Assembly: GCA_963966185.1 (NCBI GenBank)
Contig: CAWZYM010000131.1
Coordinates: 62,001-126,000 of the forward strand
Length of the DNA stretch: 64,000 bases
Source: Rhabditoides inermis
Taxonomy: Eukaryota; Nematoda; Chromadorea; Rhabditida; Rhabditidae
Direction: 5' to 3'
Shown: positions 1 to 9,442 of the stretch, piece after piece
Position numbering within the stretch: the first letter of the stretch is position 1
Layout: the number at the start of each line of letters is the position of its first letter
Notes under the pieces: model-generated
The model's input: only the letters and a program-made list of their open reading frames with translations
What the model was told of the DNA's origin: nothing
The model's database searches: none
Made by a program: the position numbers and the translations under genes

Positions 1-31
1 TAAAGCAAAAACATGGCCACTCCCAGGCTAG
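1..31 (+). mobile_element. 3' end of the element preceding E1
   Basis: Ends CACTCCCAGGCTAG, identical to the 3' end of C-type elements downstream. The array therefore continues past the left edge of the window. Confidence 0.7.
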
Positions 32-87
32 TCTCTACCTACAGTATATGGTAAGGCGAATTTCTCTGGAACGCCACTTTAAGCTTC

Positions 88-105
88 ATTTGCATATATG
101 CAAAT
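88..105. promoter_or_regulatory. Octamer palindrome (C-type heads)
   Basis: ATTTGCATATATGCAAAT is a perfect 18-bp palindrome made of two facing octamers (ATTTGCAT/ATGCAAAT). In known systems this is a POU-domain factor site found in snRNA distal enhancers. It recurs 60-75 bp from the 5' end of C-type elements and of the chimeric heads E8, E14 and E20. A, B and D heads keep only one half (CATTTGCATAT). Confidence 0.5.
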
Positions 106-167
106 TTCTCGATGATGTAATGGTACAAGGGGACCGAGGACGATGCCAAGATGTCAGCAAAATCCTC

Positions 168-246
168 TGCCCGCACCGGGATCGAACCCGTGGGTGCGGC
201 AGATCGAGGCGCGCCCGTGCGCCTTAGACCACTACACCACTTGGGC
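168..246 (-). tRNA. tRNA-like Pol III unit (Leu-like, degenerate), E1
   Basis: On the minus strand an A box TGGTGTAGTGG and B box GGTTCGATCCC flank the anticodon-like hairpin AGGCGC/GCGCCT and a long variable arm. This recalls class II tRNA (AGTGGTCTAAGGC is Leu-like). TTTT follows within about 10 bases, as expected for Pol III termination. Acceptor pairing is limited to about 4 bp (GCCC/GGGC) and the anticodon loop is not 7 nt, so a functional tRNA is unlikely. Confidence 0.5.
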
Positions 247-414
247 TGTGTGAGCGGTGTGTGAGAGAGCGATGAGGACAGCGCGCGTCGGGCGATAGCG
301 TGTGAATGAGTGTGAATAGACGTTAAATAGGCTGTGTGCTGGTACAATCGATGCTATAATGGATGGAACATGTGGTAAACTATTTAGACACGTTATTGCA
401 ATACGTCACTGCTT

Positions 415-455
415 GATATCGATTAGATATCGATTGATATCGATTGATTGCAAGT
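415..455. promoter_or_regulatory. GATATCGATT repeat cluster
   Basis: Three near-perfect GATATCGATT repeats, self-complementary around ATCGAT. Clusters of one to three occur in every element between the minus-strand tRNA-like unit and the cargo (for example 4,108-4,131 and 36,736-36,750). They resemble DRE/BEAF-type TATCGATA sites; the function here is unknown. Confidence 0.4.
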
Positions 456-525
456 GATTTCTGTGTATTGTGTATGTGACCGAGCGGGCCGAGACGAGTG
501 CAGGCTTTGCGGGAGGCTGCGCGTA

Positions 526-600
526 GCCACCATTGCTCAGGCGATAGAGCGTCCGCATGTCAAGCAGACCGTGCCGGGTTCGAATCCCGTCTGGCTCAGA
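526..600 (+). tRNA. tRNA-like unit P1 (Asp-like, anticodon GTC), E1
   Basis: D arm GCTC...GAGC, anticodon loop ATGTCAA (GTC) and B box GGTTCGAATCC are all present, and TTTT follows. The acceptor can pair as AGCCA/TGGCT, but five bases instead of two separate it from the D stem. It is therefore tRNA-derived rather than a clean tRNA. The D loop has GCGATAG where other copies have GCGGTAG. Confidence 0.48.
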
Positions 601-665
601 ATATTTTGCTTTCTTTAGACAAGTGTCAGAAGGATAGTGAATGGGTTTTGAGCGCATGAGAACGT

Positions 666-738
666 CTCTCGGATAGTGTAGTGGCTATGATGCGGGCGTA
701 TCAAGTGAGTGTCCGGGGTTCGAATCCCGCTGCTCCCA
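666..738 (+). tRNA. tRNA-like unit P2 (Glu/Asp-like head), E1
   Basis: A box TAGTGTAGTGG and B box GGTTCGAATCC fit consensus, and TTTTT follows within 6 bases of TGCTCCCA. The 5' CTCTCGGATAGTGTAGTGGCT resembles Glu/Asp tRNA heads. No regular anticodon stem and no acceptor pairing are visible. Confidence 0.42.
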
Positions 739-821
739 AATGTTTTTGCCCATGTCTTTATGATTTTTGCACTTTTTTAAAAGAGTTTCCACTACATTTT
801 TTTCACTCCCTCAACCCAAAA

Positions 822-987
822 GCGGGGGGTGCGGGGGGCGGCAGCCCCCCGATGCAACCAAAAAAAGAGAGAAGAAGCGGGGGGTGCGGGGGGCGGCAGC
901 CCCCCAATGCAACCAAAAAAGAGAGAAGAAGCGGGGGGTGCGGGGGGCGGCAGCCCCCCGATGCAACCAAAAAAGAGAGAAGAAGCG
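822..987 (+). repeat. G-hairpin tandem repeat (3 units), E1
   Basis: About 55-bp units of the form GCGGGGGGTGCGGGGGG, CGGCAGCCCCCCGATGCAA, then an A/G spacer. Each unit can form a GGGGGGC/GCCCCCC hairpin and carries two G6 runs. Equivalent blocks: 34,447-34,612, 44,355-44,520, 45,481-45,650 and 51,912-52,080 (3 units each); 47,635-47,855 and 54,062-54,282 (4 units each). The short C-type elements have one unit. Confidence 0.85.
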
Positions 988-1067
988 GGGGGGGGGGGGG
1001 GGGGGGGCGAGGGGGGCGGAGCCCCCTCGGCGGGGGGGTCCAAGGGGGGGCGGCAGCCCCCCCTTGA
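988..1067 (+). repeat. Terminal G-rich hairpin box, E1
   Basis: Poly-G interrupted by CGAGGGGGGCGGAGCCCCC, TCGGCGGGGGGGTCCAAG and GGGGGGGCGGCAGCCCCCCC, ending TTGAGGTAAAA. It comprises two GC-rich palindromes plus several G-quadruplex-capable runs. Comparable boxes occur in nearly all elements, 90-150 bp before CTAG. They are truncated in E26 and E31 (and shortened in the A-type elements), and missing from E28 and E33. Run length is the main difference between copies. Confidence 0.8.
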
Positions 1068-1300
1068 GGTAAAAAAAGTTTTTAGGAAATTTTCAAAAAT
1101 TTTTCACAACTAAATAAAATTTATATACTTCCACTCCCTCTAAAGCAAAAACATGCCCACTCCCAGGCTAGTCACCTACCTATAGTATATAGCAAGGGAA
1201 ATTTCTCTGTGACGCCACTATAAGCTTCATTTGCATATATTTGTGACTTTTGTAATGGCTGGTAGACTCGTGATGATGCCGAGATGTCAGCAAAATCCTT

Positions 1301-1380
1301 TGCCCGCGCCGGGAATCGAACCCGTGGGTGCGGCGAGTGTAGGCGCGCCCGTGCGCCTTAGACCACTACACCACTTGGGC
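1301..1380 (-). tRNA. tRNA-like Pol III unit, E2
   Basis: B box GGTTCGATTCC fits consensus. Variable arm ACACTCGCCGCACCC. Confidence 0.5.
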
Positions 1381-2096
1381 TTGTGTGAGCAGAGCGCGAG
1401 AGAGCAATGAGGAGGCAGCGAGGGGGCGTGGCCTGCGATAGCGCGTGTGTGTGTGTGAATGGGTGATGGCGAATGATATCGATGATTGCGCAAGGGAACA
1501 ATGCGTGGAAAGTGTTAGGAGTGATTGGGCTGATGTACTGAATACGTTTTGCATTGATATCGATTGATTAATAGTGATTAAACATATCAAATGCACGGGT
1601 TTTAATGGGTTGGTGCGTGCAATCGGCTGTAATGAAGCGGGTATGCGTCGTGGACATGTTTTGTTTGTTTCAATATTTTCTTTTTATTATATTCTTTTGT
1701 TCTAATCGCGTTTTGTCACTTTGATATGCGTTTAATATCAAAATAATCGCTTGAAACGCGTTTCGCAAAAACATCGTGTTTCGTTGTGCGGTGTGTATGG
1801 TGTAGCACAGTGAAGATGACAATTCAATCAGCTGCGTGCGTGTTTTTGTTTATTTCTTTGTTTTGCGATGTTTTTATAAGGTAATTTGTGTTGTAATGTG
1901 TTTTATAATTTTTGTCGATACCAATTTGACGTGCTGTATGCGTTTGTATTGCGTGTCGCACTCGTTTAGTCGCGTTTTCGCACATCATGCAATTTCGAAT
2001 GTTTTTGAATTTCGTTGATTTTGTTGTTGTTCTGTATTGCGTTGTTGTTTTATTAGTTTGCAACGTGTTCTACATGTTTATTATTATTTGTTTCAG

Positions 2097-3099
2097 GGTC
2101 AACCACCAAGGACAAGCCGGTCTGCTGCTCCATCGCCGAGCCTGTGAAGGTGTGTAATTTTTTTGTTTACGTTTCACGATGTGTGATCACATTGGACCGT
2201 ATTATTATTGCGTAGTATGTTTTTGATCAATGTTCTTTGTTGTACTATTTATAATACAGTTTGTTTCAGAGCCGCTGCTCTCCATTCGGCCGCTCTTCTG
2301 CGGCATCGACGCTGGCCTGTGCGAGGTGTGCTTGTTATTGTTTTTACAGTTTGTTTTACGATGAATGATAAGTTCGAACGAGTTGTATATGTGTTGATGT
2401 GTGTTGTAATACGAATTGTTGCAGATTCGTGCTCGCGAGGACTTGCTGCCGGTCTGCTGCCCCGTCGTCATCTTCCCCGTCTTCACCAAGTTCAGGATGT
2501 GTTCGTTATTATTTTTTATTGTTGTTTTGTAAGCAAATCACAACGTGTCCAAGATGTTTAATATTGTTTGTTTCAGGGCCAACCATCAAGGACACGCCGT
2601 TTCGCTGTTGTGTCTCCGAGGCTGTGAAGGTGTGGTTTTTATTTTTTATTATGTTTTCACGATGTCTGATGACATTGGACCGTGGTATTTTTGTGTAGTT
2701 TGTTTGTGATCGTTGTACTTTGTTGTGTTATGTGCAAAACTATTTGTTTCAGAGCCGCTCCTCCTTTGTCGGCCGCTTCTCCCTCGTCCTCGACGCCGGA
2801 GTGTTCAAGGTGTGCTTGTTTTTGGAGTTTTTTTGTTGTGTCTTGTCTTGTAATACCAATTGTTGCAGACTCGCGCCTACGAGGATGGGCTGCCGGACTG
2901 CTGCGGCTGTCTCTGTTGCTCCATCGTCACCAAGTACAAGGTGTGTTCTTTATTTTTTATTCTATTGTTTTTGTGAGTGAACGTCTAACTTGTTGTTCAG
3001 GGTTCTGCTGCCGACGTTCTCCCTCTTGCTGGTGTCGGGCTCGTCGTCGCTGGACTACAAGACGAAGAAGCTCAAGACGGACGCGCTCTCGACATAAAG
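2097..3099 (+). pseudogene. Two-round micro-exon cassette, decayed (A-type, E2)
   Basis: Seven exon-like blocks separated by AT-rich introns (GTGTGT...TTTCAG or TTGCAG). Exons 1-3 and 4-6 are two rounds of one three-exon cassette: KDKPVCCSIAEPVK, S-R-C/S-S..GRF, then RA.ED.LP.CC..FTKF. Exon 2 has lost one base relative to the D-type (frameshift). The donor after exon 3 reads CAGGATGT instead of AAGGTGT. Exon 7 ends in a Lys-rich tail (LDYKTKKLKTDALST, then TAA). The family is unrecognised. It sits where E22 carries its protease/helicase gene, so it is presumably captured cargo. Not expected to encode a protein as it stands. Confidence 0.6.
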
Positions 3100-3855
3100 G
3101 TAGACGTTAATTTTCAGATTGTGTACCTATGCATAGATTGGAGTTTTGGATGTGTGGTTGTAACATTAAAAAAATATGTACACATTGTGTTGTAGTTTGT
3201 TTAAACTAATAAAACACTCTTTAGCAAACATGTTGTTGTGAATTATGGTGGTGGTTTGTGAGTTACGGTTTTGGTAGATGGAGTATTTACAAAGGATGGA
3301 GTTGGAATGATTGTAGATCAATTGATGATGTTTACTGTTTGGTTTTTTGTTCTTCCTCGACCTGCACAACGTTGATTAAGTGGACACATTGCTTGACAGA
3401 TCGTTCCATCAGCCTACAACCTACGACACAGCGGGGGCAGCGTGTCCCTTCCTTGTCCACTCCCACTCCTTCAACATGCGAGACTTCACGTTTGCGTATT
3501 GGATGCATAACTGGCTGGATCAATGATTGTAGGGGGGGTCGAGGGGGGGCGGAGCCCCCCTCGGCGGGGGGGGTCCAAGGTAAAAAAAAGGTAAAAAGGG
3601 TAAAAAAAAGGTAAAAAAGAGGTAAAAAAAAGTTGAAAACTTTTTTCAAAAAAAAACTTTTTCTACCAAAATAAAAAATATTTTTTCATTAAAAAAAACT
3701 TGTATCCACTCCCTCTCCCAGGCTAGTCTCCTACCTATAGTATATAGCAAGGGAAATTTCTCTGTGACGCCACTATAAGCTTCATTTGCATATTTTTGTG
3801 ACTTTTGTAATGGCTGGTGGACTCGTGATGATGCCGAGATGTCAGCAAAATCCTC

Positions 3856-3935
3856 TGCCCGCGCCGGGAATCGAACCCGCGAGTGCGGCGAGTGTAGGCG
3901 CGCCCGTGCGCCTTAGACCACTACACCACTTGGGC
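3856..3935 (-). tRNA. tRNA-like Pol III unit, E3
   Basis: B box GGTTCGATTCC. Variable arm ends CACTCGC rather than CACCCAC. Confidence 0.5.
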
Positions 3936-4674
3936 TTGTGTGAGCAGTGCGCGAGAGAGCAATGAGGAGGCAGCGAGGGGGCGTGGCCTGCGATAGCGCA
4001 TGGGTGTGAATGGGCGATTGCGAATGATATCGATGATTGCGCAACGGGGATGAAGGGGACAATGTGTTGGGGAGTGGTTGGGCTAATGTATTGAATAGTA
4101 TTTGCATTGATATCGATTGATATCGATTGATTCATAGTGATTAAACGTATCATTGCACGTGTTTAAATGAGTTGGTGCGTGCAATCGGCTGCGATGAAGC
4201 GGGTATGCGTTGTGGGCATGTTTTGTATGTTTCAATATTTTCTTTTTATTATATTCTTTTGTTCTAATCGCGTTTTGTCACTTTGATATGCGTTTAATAT
4301 CAAAATAATCGCTTGGAACGCGTTTCGCAAAAACATCGTGTTTCGTTGTGCGGTGTGTATGGTGTAGCACAGTGATGCACGATGATGATATATGTCAAAC
4401 AGCTGTGCGTGCGTGTTTTTGTTTATTTCTTTGTTTTGCGATGTTTTTATAATGTAATTTGTGTTGTAATGTGTTTTATAATTTTTGTCGATACTAATTT
4501 GACGTGTTGTATGCGGTTTGTATTGCGTGTCGCACTCGTTCCATCGCGTTATCACTCGCGTTGCAATTTCGAATGTTTTTGAATTTCGTTGATTTTGTTG
4601 TTGTTTTGTATTGCGTTGTTGTTTTATTAGTTCGCAACGTGTTCTACATACATGTTTATTATTATTTGTTTCAG

Positions 4675-5157
4675 GTGGATCCATGTTGGACAAGCCGATG
4701 CGCCGCGCCACCAGCAACTACAACCCGTTCAAGGTGGGTATTTTATTGCAATTTTGTCATGTATGTTTCAAATGTAACATGTTGCAGGGTTCATCATGCC
4801 GATCAAGGCTAACGGAGAGGTTCTGAAGCAGTACATTGTGATCGGCCACAAGCTGCCGAGCGAGAAGGAGGAAGATCTTCGCATTCAACGATGTTCAGGT
4901 ACGTGTATTTGCTTCGTCATTTGAAGAAGGCCAGCGGAGAGATCCTCTCGATGAAGGAGATGATTATTTTATTTAAGGTCTGCGTGGTCATCTGCAGCCC
5001 CATCGACGTCGTCACCAAGTTCAAGGTGTGTTATAATAATCATACGCCTTATTTTTGTGGGAGGATAACTTCTTGTTCAGACGCCCTTGCCGAACAAGTT
5101 TTTGATGTGTCTACGACGAGAAGCAGCTCAAGACGGAGGAGTTCTTATTTTTTAAAG
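4675..5157 (+). pseudogene. Chimeric pseudogene: micro-exon plus ribosomal protein eL20 (RPL18a) fragment (E3)
   Basis: The first exon (4,675-4,733; MLDKPMRRATSNYNPFK) belongs to the micro-exon family. After an intron, an ATG at 4,796 opens MPIKANGEVLKQYIVIGHK followed by LPSEKE. This matches the conserved N-terminus of eukaryotic ribosomal protein eL20 (MPxKA...YxVxGxKLPxEK). A second block, RYVYLLRHLKKASGEILS (4,895-4,950), matches the later eL20 segment YFxxxLxKxKKxxGEI. About 17 residues in between are missing. Downstream come a cassette-type exon (VCVVICSPIDVVTKFK) and a Lys-rich end exon. Joined in frame with exon 1 the eL20 part meets a stop, so this is a captured, non-functional fragment. 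AATAAA lies near 5,242. Confidence 0.68.
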
Positions 5158-5896
5158 GTACTCCTATTTTATTATTTTCTTCACATTTGAACACTTTTGG
5201 ATTTATTGTATATGAAAATCACGTTGTAGTTTCTTGGCGCTAATAAAATCCTCTTTAGCTCACTTGGTTGTTTTCCTTTGATGATGGTGGTGGGTTATGG
5301 GTGTGAATAGGTTGTGGATTTGGGTTGTATGTTTGATAATGTAATTATATGTTTACTGTTTGGTATTTTCGCTTCTCCTCGATCTGCACCCTGTTGACGT
5401 ATCGGGCGCATTGCGAGGGGCCGATGCGGGCCGGAGTGCGACTCGGTAGACTCCCGCTCCTCATTTTACTCAACTTAAGGCGTCTCCTCTCCCCCTATCC
5501 ACTCCCTCGGGTATGAAAACTAGCGCAACCTTCGATTTCGCACCTTGACGTATCGGACGCATAGCAGGGTGTATAAAGAAATGTAAAGGGGGGTCGAGGG
5601 GGGGCGGAGCCCCCCTCGGCGGGGGGGTCCAAGGGGGGGGGGGCGGCAGCCCCCCCTTGAGGTAAAAAAGTTGAGAACAATTATTTGAGAACTTTTTTTC
5701 TACCAAAAAAAAAACTTGTCACTCCCCTTTTCACTGTATCCACTCCCTCTCCCAGGCTAGTCTCTATCTACAGTATATGGTAAGGCGAATTTCTCCGTGA
5801 CGCGACCATAAGCGCAATTTGCATATATGCAAATTTCTCGATGATGTAATGGTACAAGGGGACCGAGGACGATGCCGAGATGTCAGCAAAATCCTC

Positions 5897-5975
5897 TGCC
5901 CGTACCGGGATCGAACCCGTGGGTGCGGCATATCGAGGCGCGCCCGTGCGCCTTAGACCACTACACCACTTGGGC
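5897..5975 (-). tRNA. tRNA-like Pol III unit, E4
   Basis: One base shorter in the T loop (B box GGTTCGATCCC). CGATATGCC in the variable arm. Confidence 0.48.
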
Positions 5976-6255
5976 TTGTGTGAGCAGAGCGCGAGAGAGC
6001 GATGAGGACAGCGCGCGTCGGGCGATAGCGTGTGAATGAGTGTGAATAGACGTTGAATAGGCTGTGTGCTGGTACAATCGATGCTATAATGGATGGAACA
6101 TGTGGTAAACTATTTAGACACGTTATTGCAATACGTCACTGCTTGATATCGATTAGATATCGATTGATATCGATTGATTGCAAGTGATTTCTGTGTATTG
6201 TGTATGTGACCGAGCGGGCCGAGACGAGTGCGGGCTTTGCGGGAGGCTGCGCGTA

Positions 6256-6330
6256 GCCACTATTGCTCAGGCGGTAGAGCGTCCGCATTTCAAGCAGACG
6301 GTGCCGGGTTCGAATCCCGTCTGGCTCAGA
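6256..6330 (+). tRNA. tRNA-like unit P1 (anticodon TTC), E4
   Basis: Anticodon loop ATTTCAA reads TTC (Glu-like) instead of GTC. T stem CGGG/CCCG. Confidence 0.48.
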
Positions 6331-6396
6331 ATAATTTGCTTTCTTTCGACAAGTGTCAGAAGGATAGTGAATGGGTTTTGAGCACATGAATACGTG

Positions 6397-6468
6397 TCCC
6401 GGGTAGTGTAGTGGCTATGATGCGGGCGCCGTAAGTGAGTGTCCGGGTTTCGAATCCCGCTGCTCCCA
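6397..6468 (+). tRNA. tRNA-like unit P2, E4
   Basis: B box damaged to GTTTCGAATCC. Middle reads GCGCCGTAAGTGAG. Confidence 0.38.
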
Positions 6469-6906
6469 AATGTTTTGCCCATGCCTTTTATGAAGTTTGC
6501 ACAAGTTTTAAAGCCTCTCCTCTCCTTTTTCCACTCCCTCAACCCAAAAGCGGGGGGTGCGGGGGGCGGCAGCCCCCCGATGCAATAAAAAGAAAGAAGA
6601 AAGGGGGGGTCGAGGGGGGGCGGAGCCCCCTCGGCGGGGGGGTCCAAGGGGGGGCGGCAGCCCCCCCTTGAGGTAAAAAAAAGTTTTTAGGAAATTTTCA
6701 AATTTTTTTCACAACTAAATAAAATTTATATACTTCCACTCCCTCTAAAGCAAAAACATGCCCACTCCCAGGCTAGTCTTCTATCTATAAGTATATCGTA
6801 AGGAAAATTTCTCTGGAACGCGACTATAAGCTTCATTTGCATATAATTGCGACTTTTGCAATGGCTGGTGGACTCGGGACGTTGCCGATATGTCAGCAAA
6901 ATCCTT

Positions 6907-6986
6907 TGCCCGTGCCGGGATTCGAACCCGCGAGTGCGGCGAGTGTAGGCGCGCCCGTGCGCCTTAGACCACTACACCACTTGGGC
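6907..6986 (-). tRNA. tRNA-like Pol III unit, E5
   Basis: B box GGTTCGAATCC is a perfect consensus match. Confidence 0.5.
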
Positions 6987-7718
6987 TTGTGTGTGCACTG
7001 TGCGAGAGAGCAATGAGGATGCAGCGAGTGGGCGTGGCCTGCGATAGCGCATGTGTGTGTGTGAATGGGTGATGGCGAATGATATCGATGATTGCGCAAC
7101 GGGGATCAAGGGGACAATGTGTTGGGGAGTGGTTGGGCTAATGCATTGAATAGTAGTTGCATTGATATCGATTGATATCGATTGATTCATAGTGATTGAA
7201 CGTATCATTGCACGTGATTAAATGAGTTGGTGCGTGCAATCGGCTGCGATGAAGCGGGTATGCGTTGTGGGCAAGTTTTGTATGTTCAATATTTTCTTTT
7301 TATTATATTCTTTTGTTCTAATCGCGTTTTGTCACTTTGATATGCGTTTAATATCAAAATAATCGCTTGAAACGCGTTTCGCAAAAACATCGTGTTTCGT
7401 TGTGCGGTGTGTATGGTGTAGCACAGTGATGATGACAATTCAATCAGCTGTGCGTGCGTGTTTTTGTTTATTTCTTTGTTTTGCGATGTTTTTATAATGT
7501 AATTTGTGTTGTAATGTGTTTTATAATTTTTGTCGATACTAATTTGACGTGTTGTATGCGTTTGTATTGCGTGTCGCACTCGTTCCATCGCGTTATCACT
7601 CGCGTTGCAATTTCGAATGTTTTTGAATTTCGTTGATTTTGTTGTTGTTTTGTATTGCGTTGTTGTTTTATTAGTTCGCAACGTGTTCTACATACATGTT
7701 TATTATTATTTGTTTCAG

Positions 7719-8201
7719 GTGGATCCATGTTGGACAAGCCGATGCGCCGCGCCACCAGCAACTACAACCCGTTCAAGGTGGGTATTTTATTGCAATTTTG
7801 TCATGTATGTTTCAAATGTAACATGTTGCAGGGTTCATCATGCCGATCAAGGCTAACGGAGAGGTTCTGAAGCAGTACATTGTGATCGGCCACAAGCTGC
7901 CGAGCGAGAAGGAGGAAGATCTTCGCATTCAACGATGTTCAGGTACGTGTATTTGCTTCGTCATTTGAAGAAGGCCAGCGGAGAGATCCTCTCGATAAAG
8001 GAGATGATTATTTTATTTAAGGTCTGCGTGGTCATCTGCAGCCCCATCGACGTCGTCACCAAGTTCAAGGTGTGTTATAATAATCATACGCCTTATTTTT
8101 GTGGGAGGATAACTTCTTGTTCAGACGCCCTTGCCGAACAAGTTTTTGATGTGTCTACGACGAGAAGCAGCTCAAGACGGAGGAGTTCTTATTTTTTAAA
8201 G
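7719..8201 (+). pseudogene. eL20-chimeric pseudogene (E5)
   Basis: As in E3 but with ATG to ATA in the second eL20 block. Confidence 0.66.
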
Positions 8202-8942
8202 GTACTCCTATTTTATTATTTTCTTCACATTTGAACACTTTTGGATTTATTGTATATGAAAATCACGTTGTAGTTTCTTGGCGCTAATAAAATCCTCTTT
8301 AGCTCACTTGGTTGTTTTCCTTTGATGATGGTGGTGGGTTATGGGTGTGAATAGGTTGTGGATTTGGGTTGTATGTTTGATAATGTAATTATATGTTTAC
8401 TGTTTGGTATTTTCGCTTCTCCTCGATCTGCACCCTGTTGACGTATCGGGCGCATTGCGAGGGGCCGATGCGGGCCGGAGTGCGACTCGGTAGACTCCCG
8501 CTCCTCATTTTACTCAACTTAAGGCGTCTCCTCTCCCCCTATCCACTCCCTCGGGTATGAAAACTAGCGCAACCTTCGATTTCGCACCTTGACGTATCGG
8601 ACGCATAGCAGGGTGTATAAAGAAATGTAAAGGGGGGTCGAGGGGGGGCGGAGCCCCCCTCGGCGGGGGGGTCCAAGGGGGGGGGGGGCGGCAGCCCCCC
8701 CTTGAGGTAAAAAAGTTGAGAACAATTATTTGAGAACTTTTTTTCTACCAAAAAAAAAAACTTGTCACTCCCCTTTTCACTGTATCCACTCCCTCTCCCA
8801 GGCTAGTCTCTATCTACAGTATATGGTAAGGCGAATTTCTCCGTGACGCGACCATAAGCGCAATTTGCATATATGCAAATTTCTCGATGATGTAATGGTA
8901 CAAGGGGACCGAGGACGATGCCGAGATGTCAGCAAAATCCTC

Positions 8943-9021
8943 TGCCCGTACCGGGATCGAACCCGTGGGTGCGGCATATCGAGGCGCGCCCGTGCGCCTT
9001 AGACCACTACACCACTTGGGC
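8943..9021 (-). tRNA. tRNA-like Pol III unit, E6
   Basis: Same short T-loop form as in E4. Confidence 0.48.
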
Positions 9022-9301
9022 TTGTGTGAGCAGAGCGCGAGAGAGCGATGAGGACAGCGCGCGTCGGGCGATAGCGTGTGAATGAGTGTGAATAGACGTT
9101 GAATAGGCTGTGTGCTGGTACAATCGATGCTATAATGGATGGAACATGTGGTAAACTATTTAGACACGTTATTGCAATACGTCACTGCTTGATATCGATT
9201 AGATATCGATTGATATCGATTGATTGCAAGTGATTTCTGTGTATTGTGTATGTGACCGAGCGGGCCGAGACGAGTGCGGGCTTTGCGGGAGGCTGCGCGT
9301 A

Positions 9302-9376
9302 GCCACTATTGCTCAGGCGGTAGAGCGTCCGCATTTCAAGCAGACGGTGCCGGGTTCGAATCCCGTCTGGCTCAGA
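9302..9376 (+). tRNA. tRNA-like unit P1 (TTC), E6
   Basis: Same as E4. Confidence 0.48.
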
Positions 9377-9442
9377 ATAATTTGCTTTCTTTCGACAAGT
9401 GTCAGAAGGATAGTGAATGGGTTTTGAGCACATGAATACGTG

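Larger units (their letters stand above)
32..1171 (+). mobile_element. Helitron-like element E1 (C-type)
   Basis: Starts TCTCTACCTACAG and ends AGGCTAG. In order it holds an octamer palindrome (88-105), a minus-strand tRNA-like unit, GATATCGATT repeats (about 415-455), two plus-strand tRNA-like units, three G-hairpin units and a terminal G-rich box. It closely resembles E20, E24 and E29. There is no protein gene; the Gly/Pro/Arg-rich frames come from the G-rich repeats. Confidence 0.72.
1172..3726 (+). mobile_element. Helitron-like element E2 (A-type)
   Basis: Begins TCACCTACC and ends GGCTAG. It carries the tRNA-like unit, a leader shared with the protease/helicase element E22 (about 1,610-2,090), a seven-exon decayed cassette, AATAAA near 3,208, the shared tail containing TGATGTTTACTGTTTGG, and a G-rich box. 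It is the first member of the triplicated 10.83-kb block. Its first 125 bp differ from those of E8 and E14. Confidence 0.75.
3727..5760 (+). mobile_element. Helitron-like element E3 (B-type)
   Basis: 5' TCTCCTACC, 3' CTAG. Cargo is the eL20-chimeric pseudogene. AATAAA lies near 5,242 and the G-rich box at about 5,583-5,660. Confidence 0.75.
5761..6776 (+). mobile_element. Helitron-like element E4 (C-type)
   Basis: A 1,016-bp element with one minus-strand and two plus-strand tRNA-like units. It has a single G-hairpin unit before the terminal G-rich box. Confidence 0.73.
6777..8806 (+). mobile_element. Helitron-like element E5 (B-type)
   Basis: Begins TCTTCTATC. Same cargo as E3. The copy differs by an ATG to ATA change at 7,995-7,997 in the eL20-derived part. 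Confidence 0.75.

Noticed and set aside
168..246. Functional tRNA-Leu or tRNA-Asp genes
   Set aside because: The acceptor stem does not pair over 7 bp and the anticodon loop or D-arm spacing is abnormal in every copy. Annotated as tRNA-like only.
822..987. CRISPR array (repeat-spacer look of the 55-bp units)
   Set aside because: The A/G-rich spacers are nearly the same in every unit, and the context is a eukaryotic transposon with no cas genes.
681..1113. Overlapping long frames rich in Gly, Arg, Pro and Ala around the G-rich boxes in all elements
   Set aside because: They are translations of poly-G hairpin repeats. They occur in several frames on both strands at once, and their lengths change with homopolymer length.
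1824..2063. Antisense Lys/Thr/Asn-rich frames in the leader of each cargo element
   Set aside because: AT-rich leader or intron sequence read on the wrong strand. The frames shift between copies and have no recognisable domain.
4891..5190. Single 99-aa protein MFRYVYLLRHLKK... as a real gene
   Set aside because: The frame reads through two splice donors (GTACGTG and GTGTGTT) and an acceptor. It is part of the eL20 chimeric pseudogene.
6267..6647. Minus-strand 126-aa frame repeated in C-type elements
   Set aside because: It runs across two tRNA-like units and a G-rich box and has no codon-level conservation. Motifs such as SQTGFEPGT are antisense B boxes.
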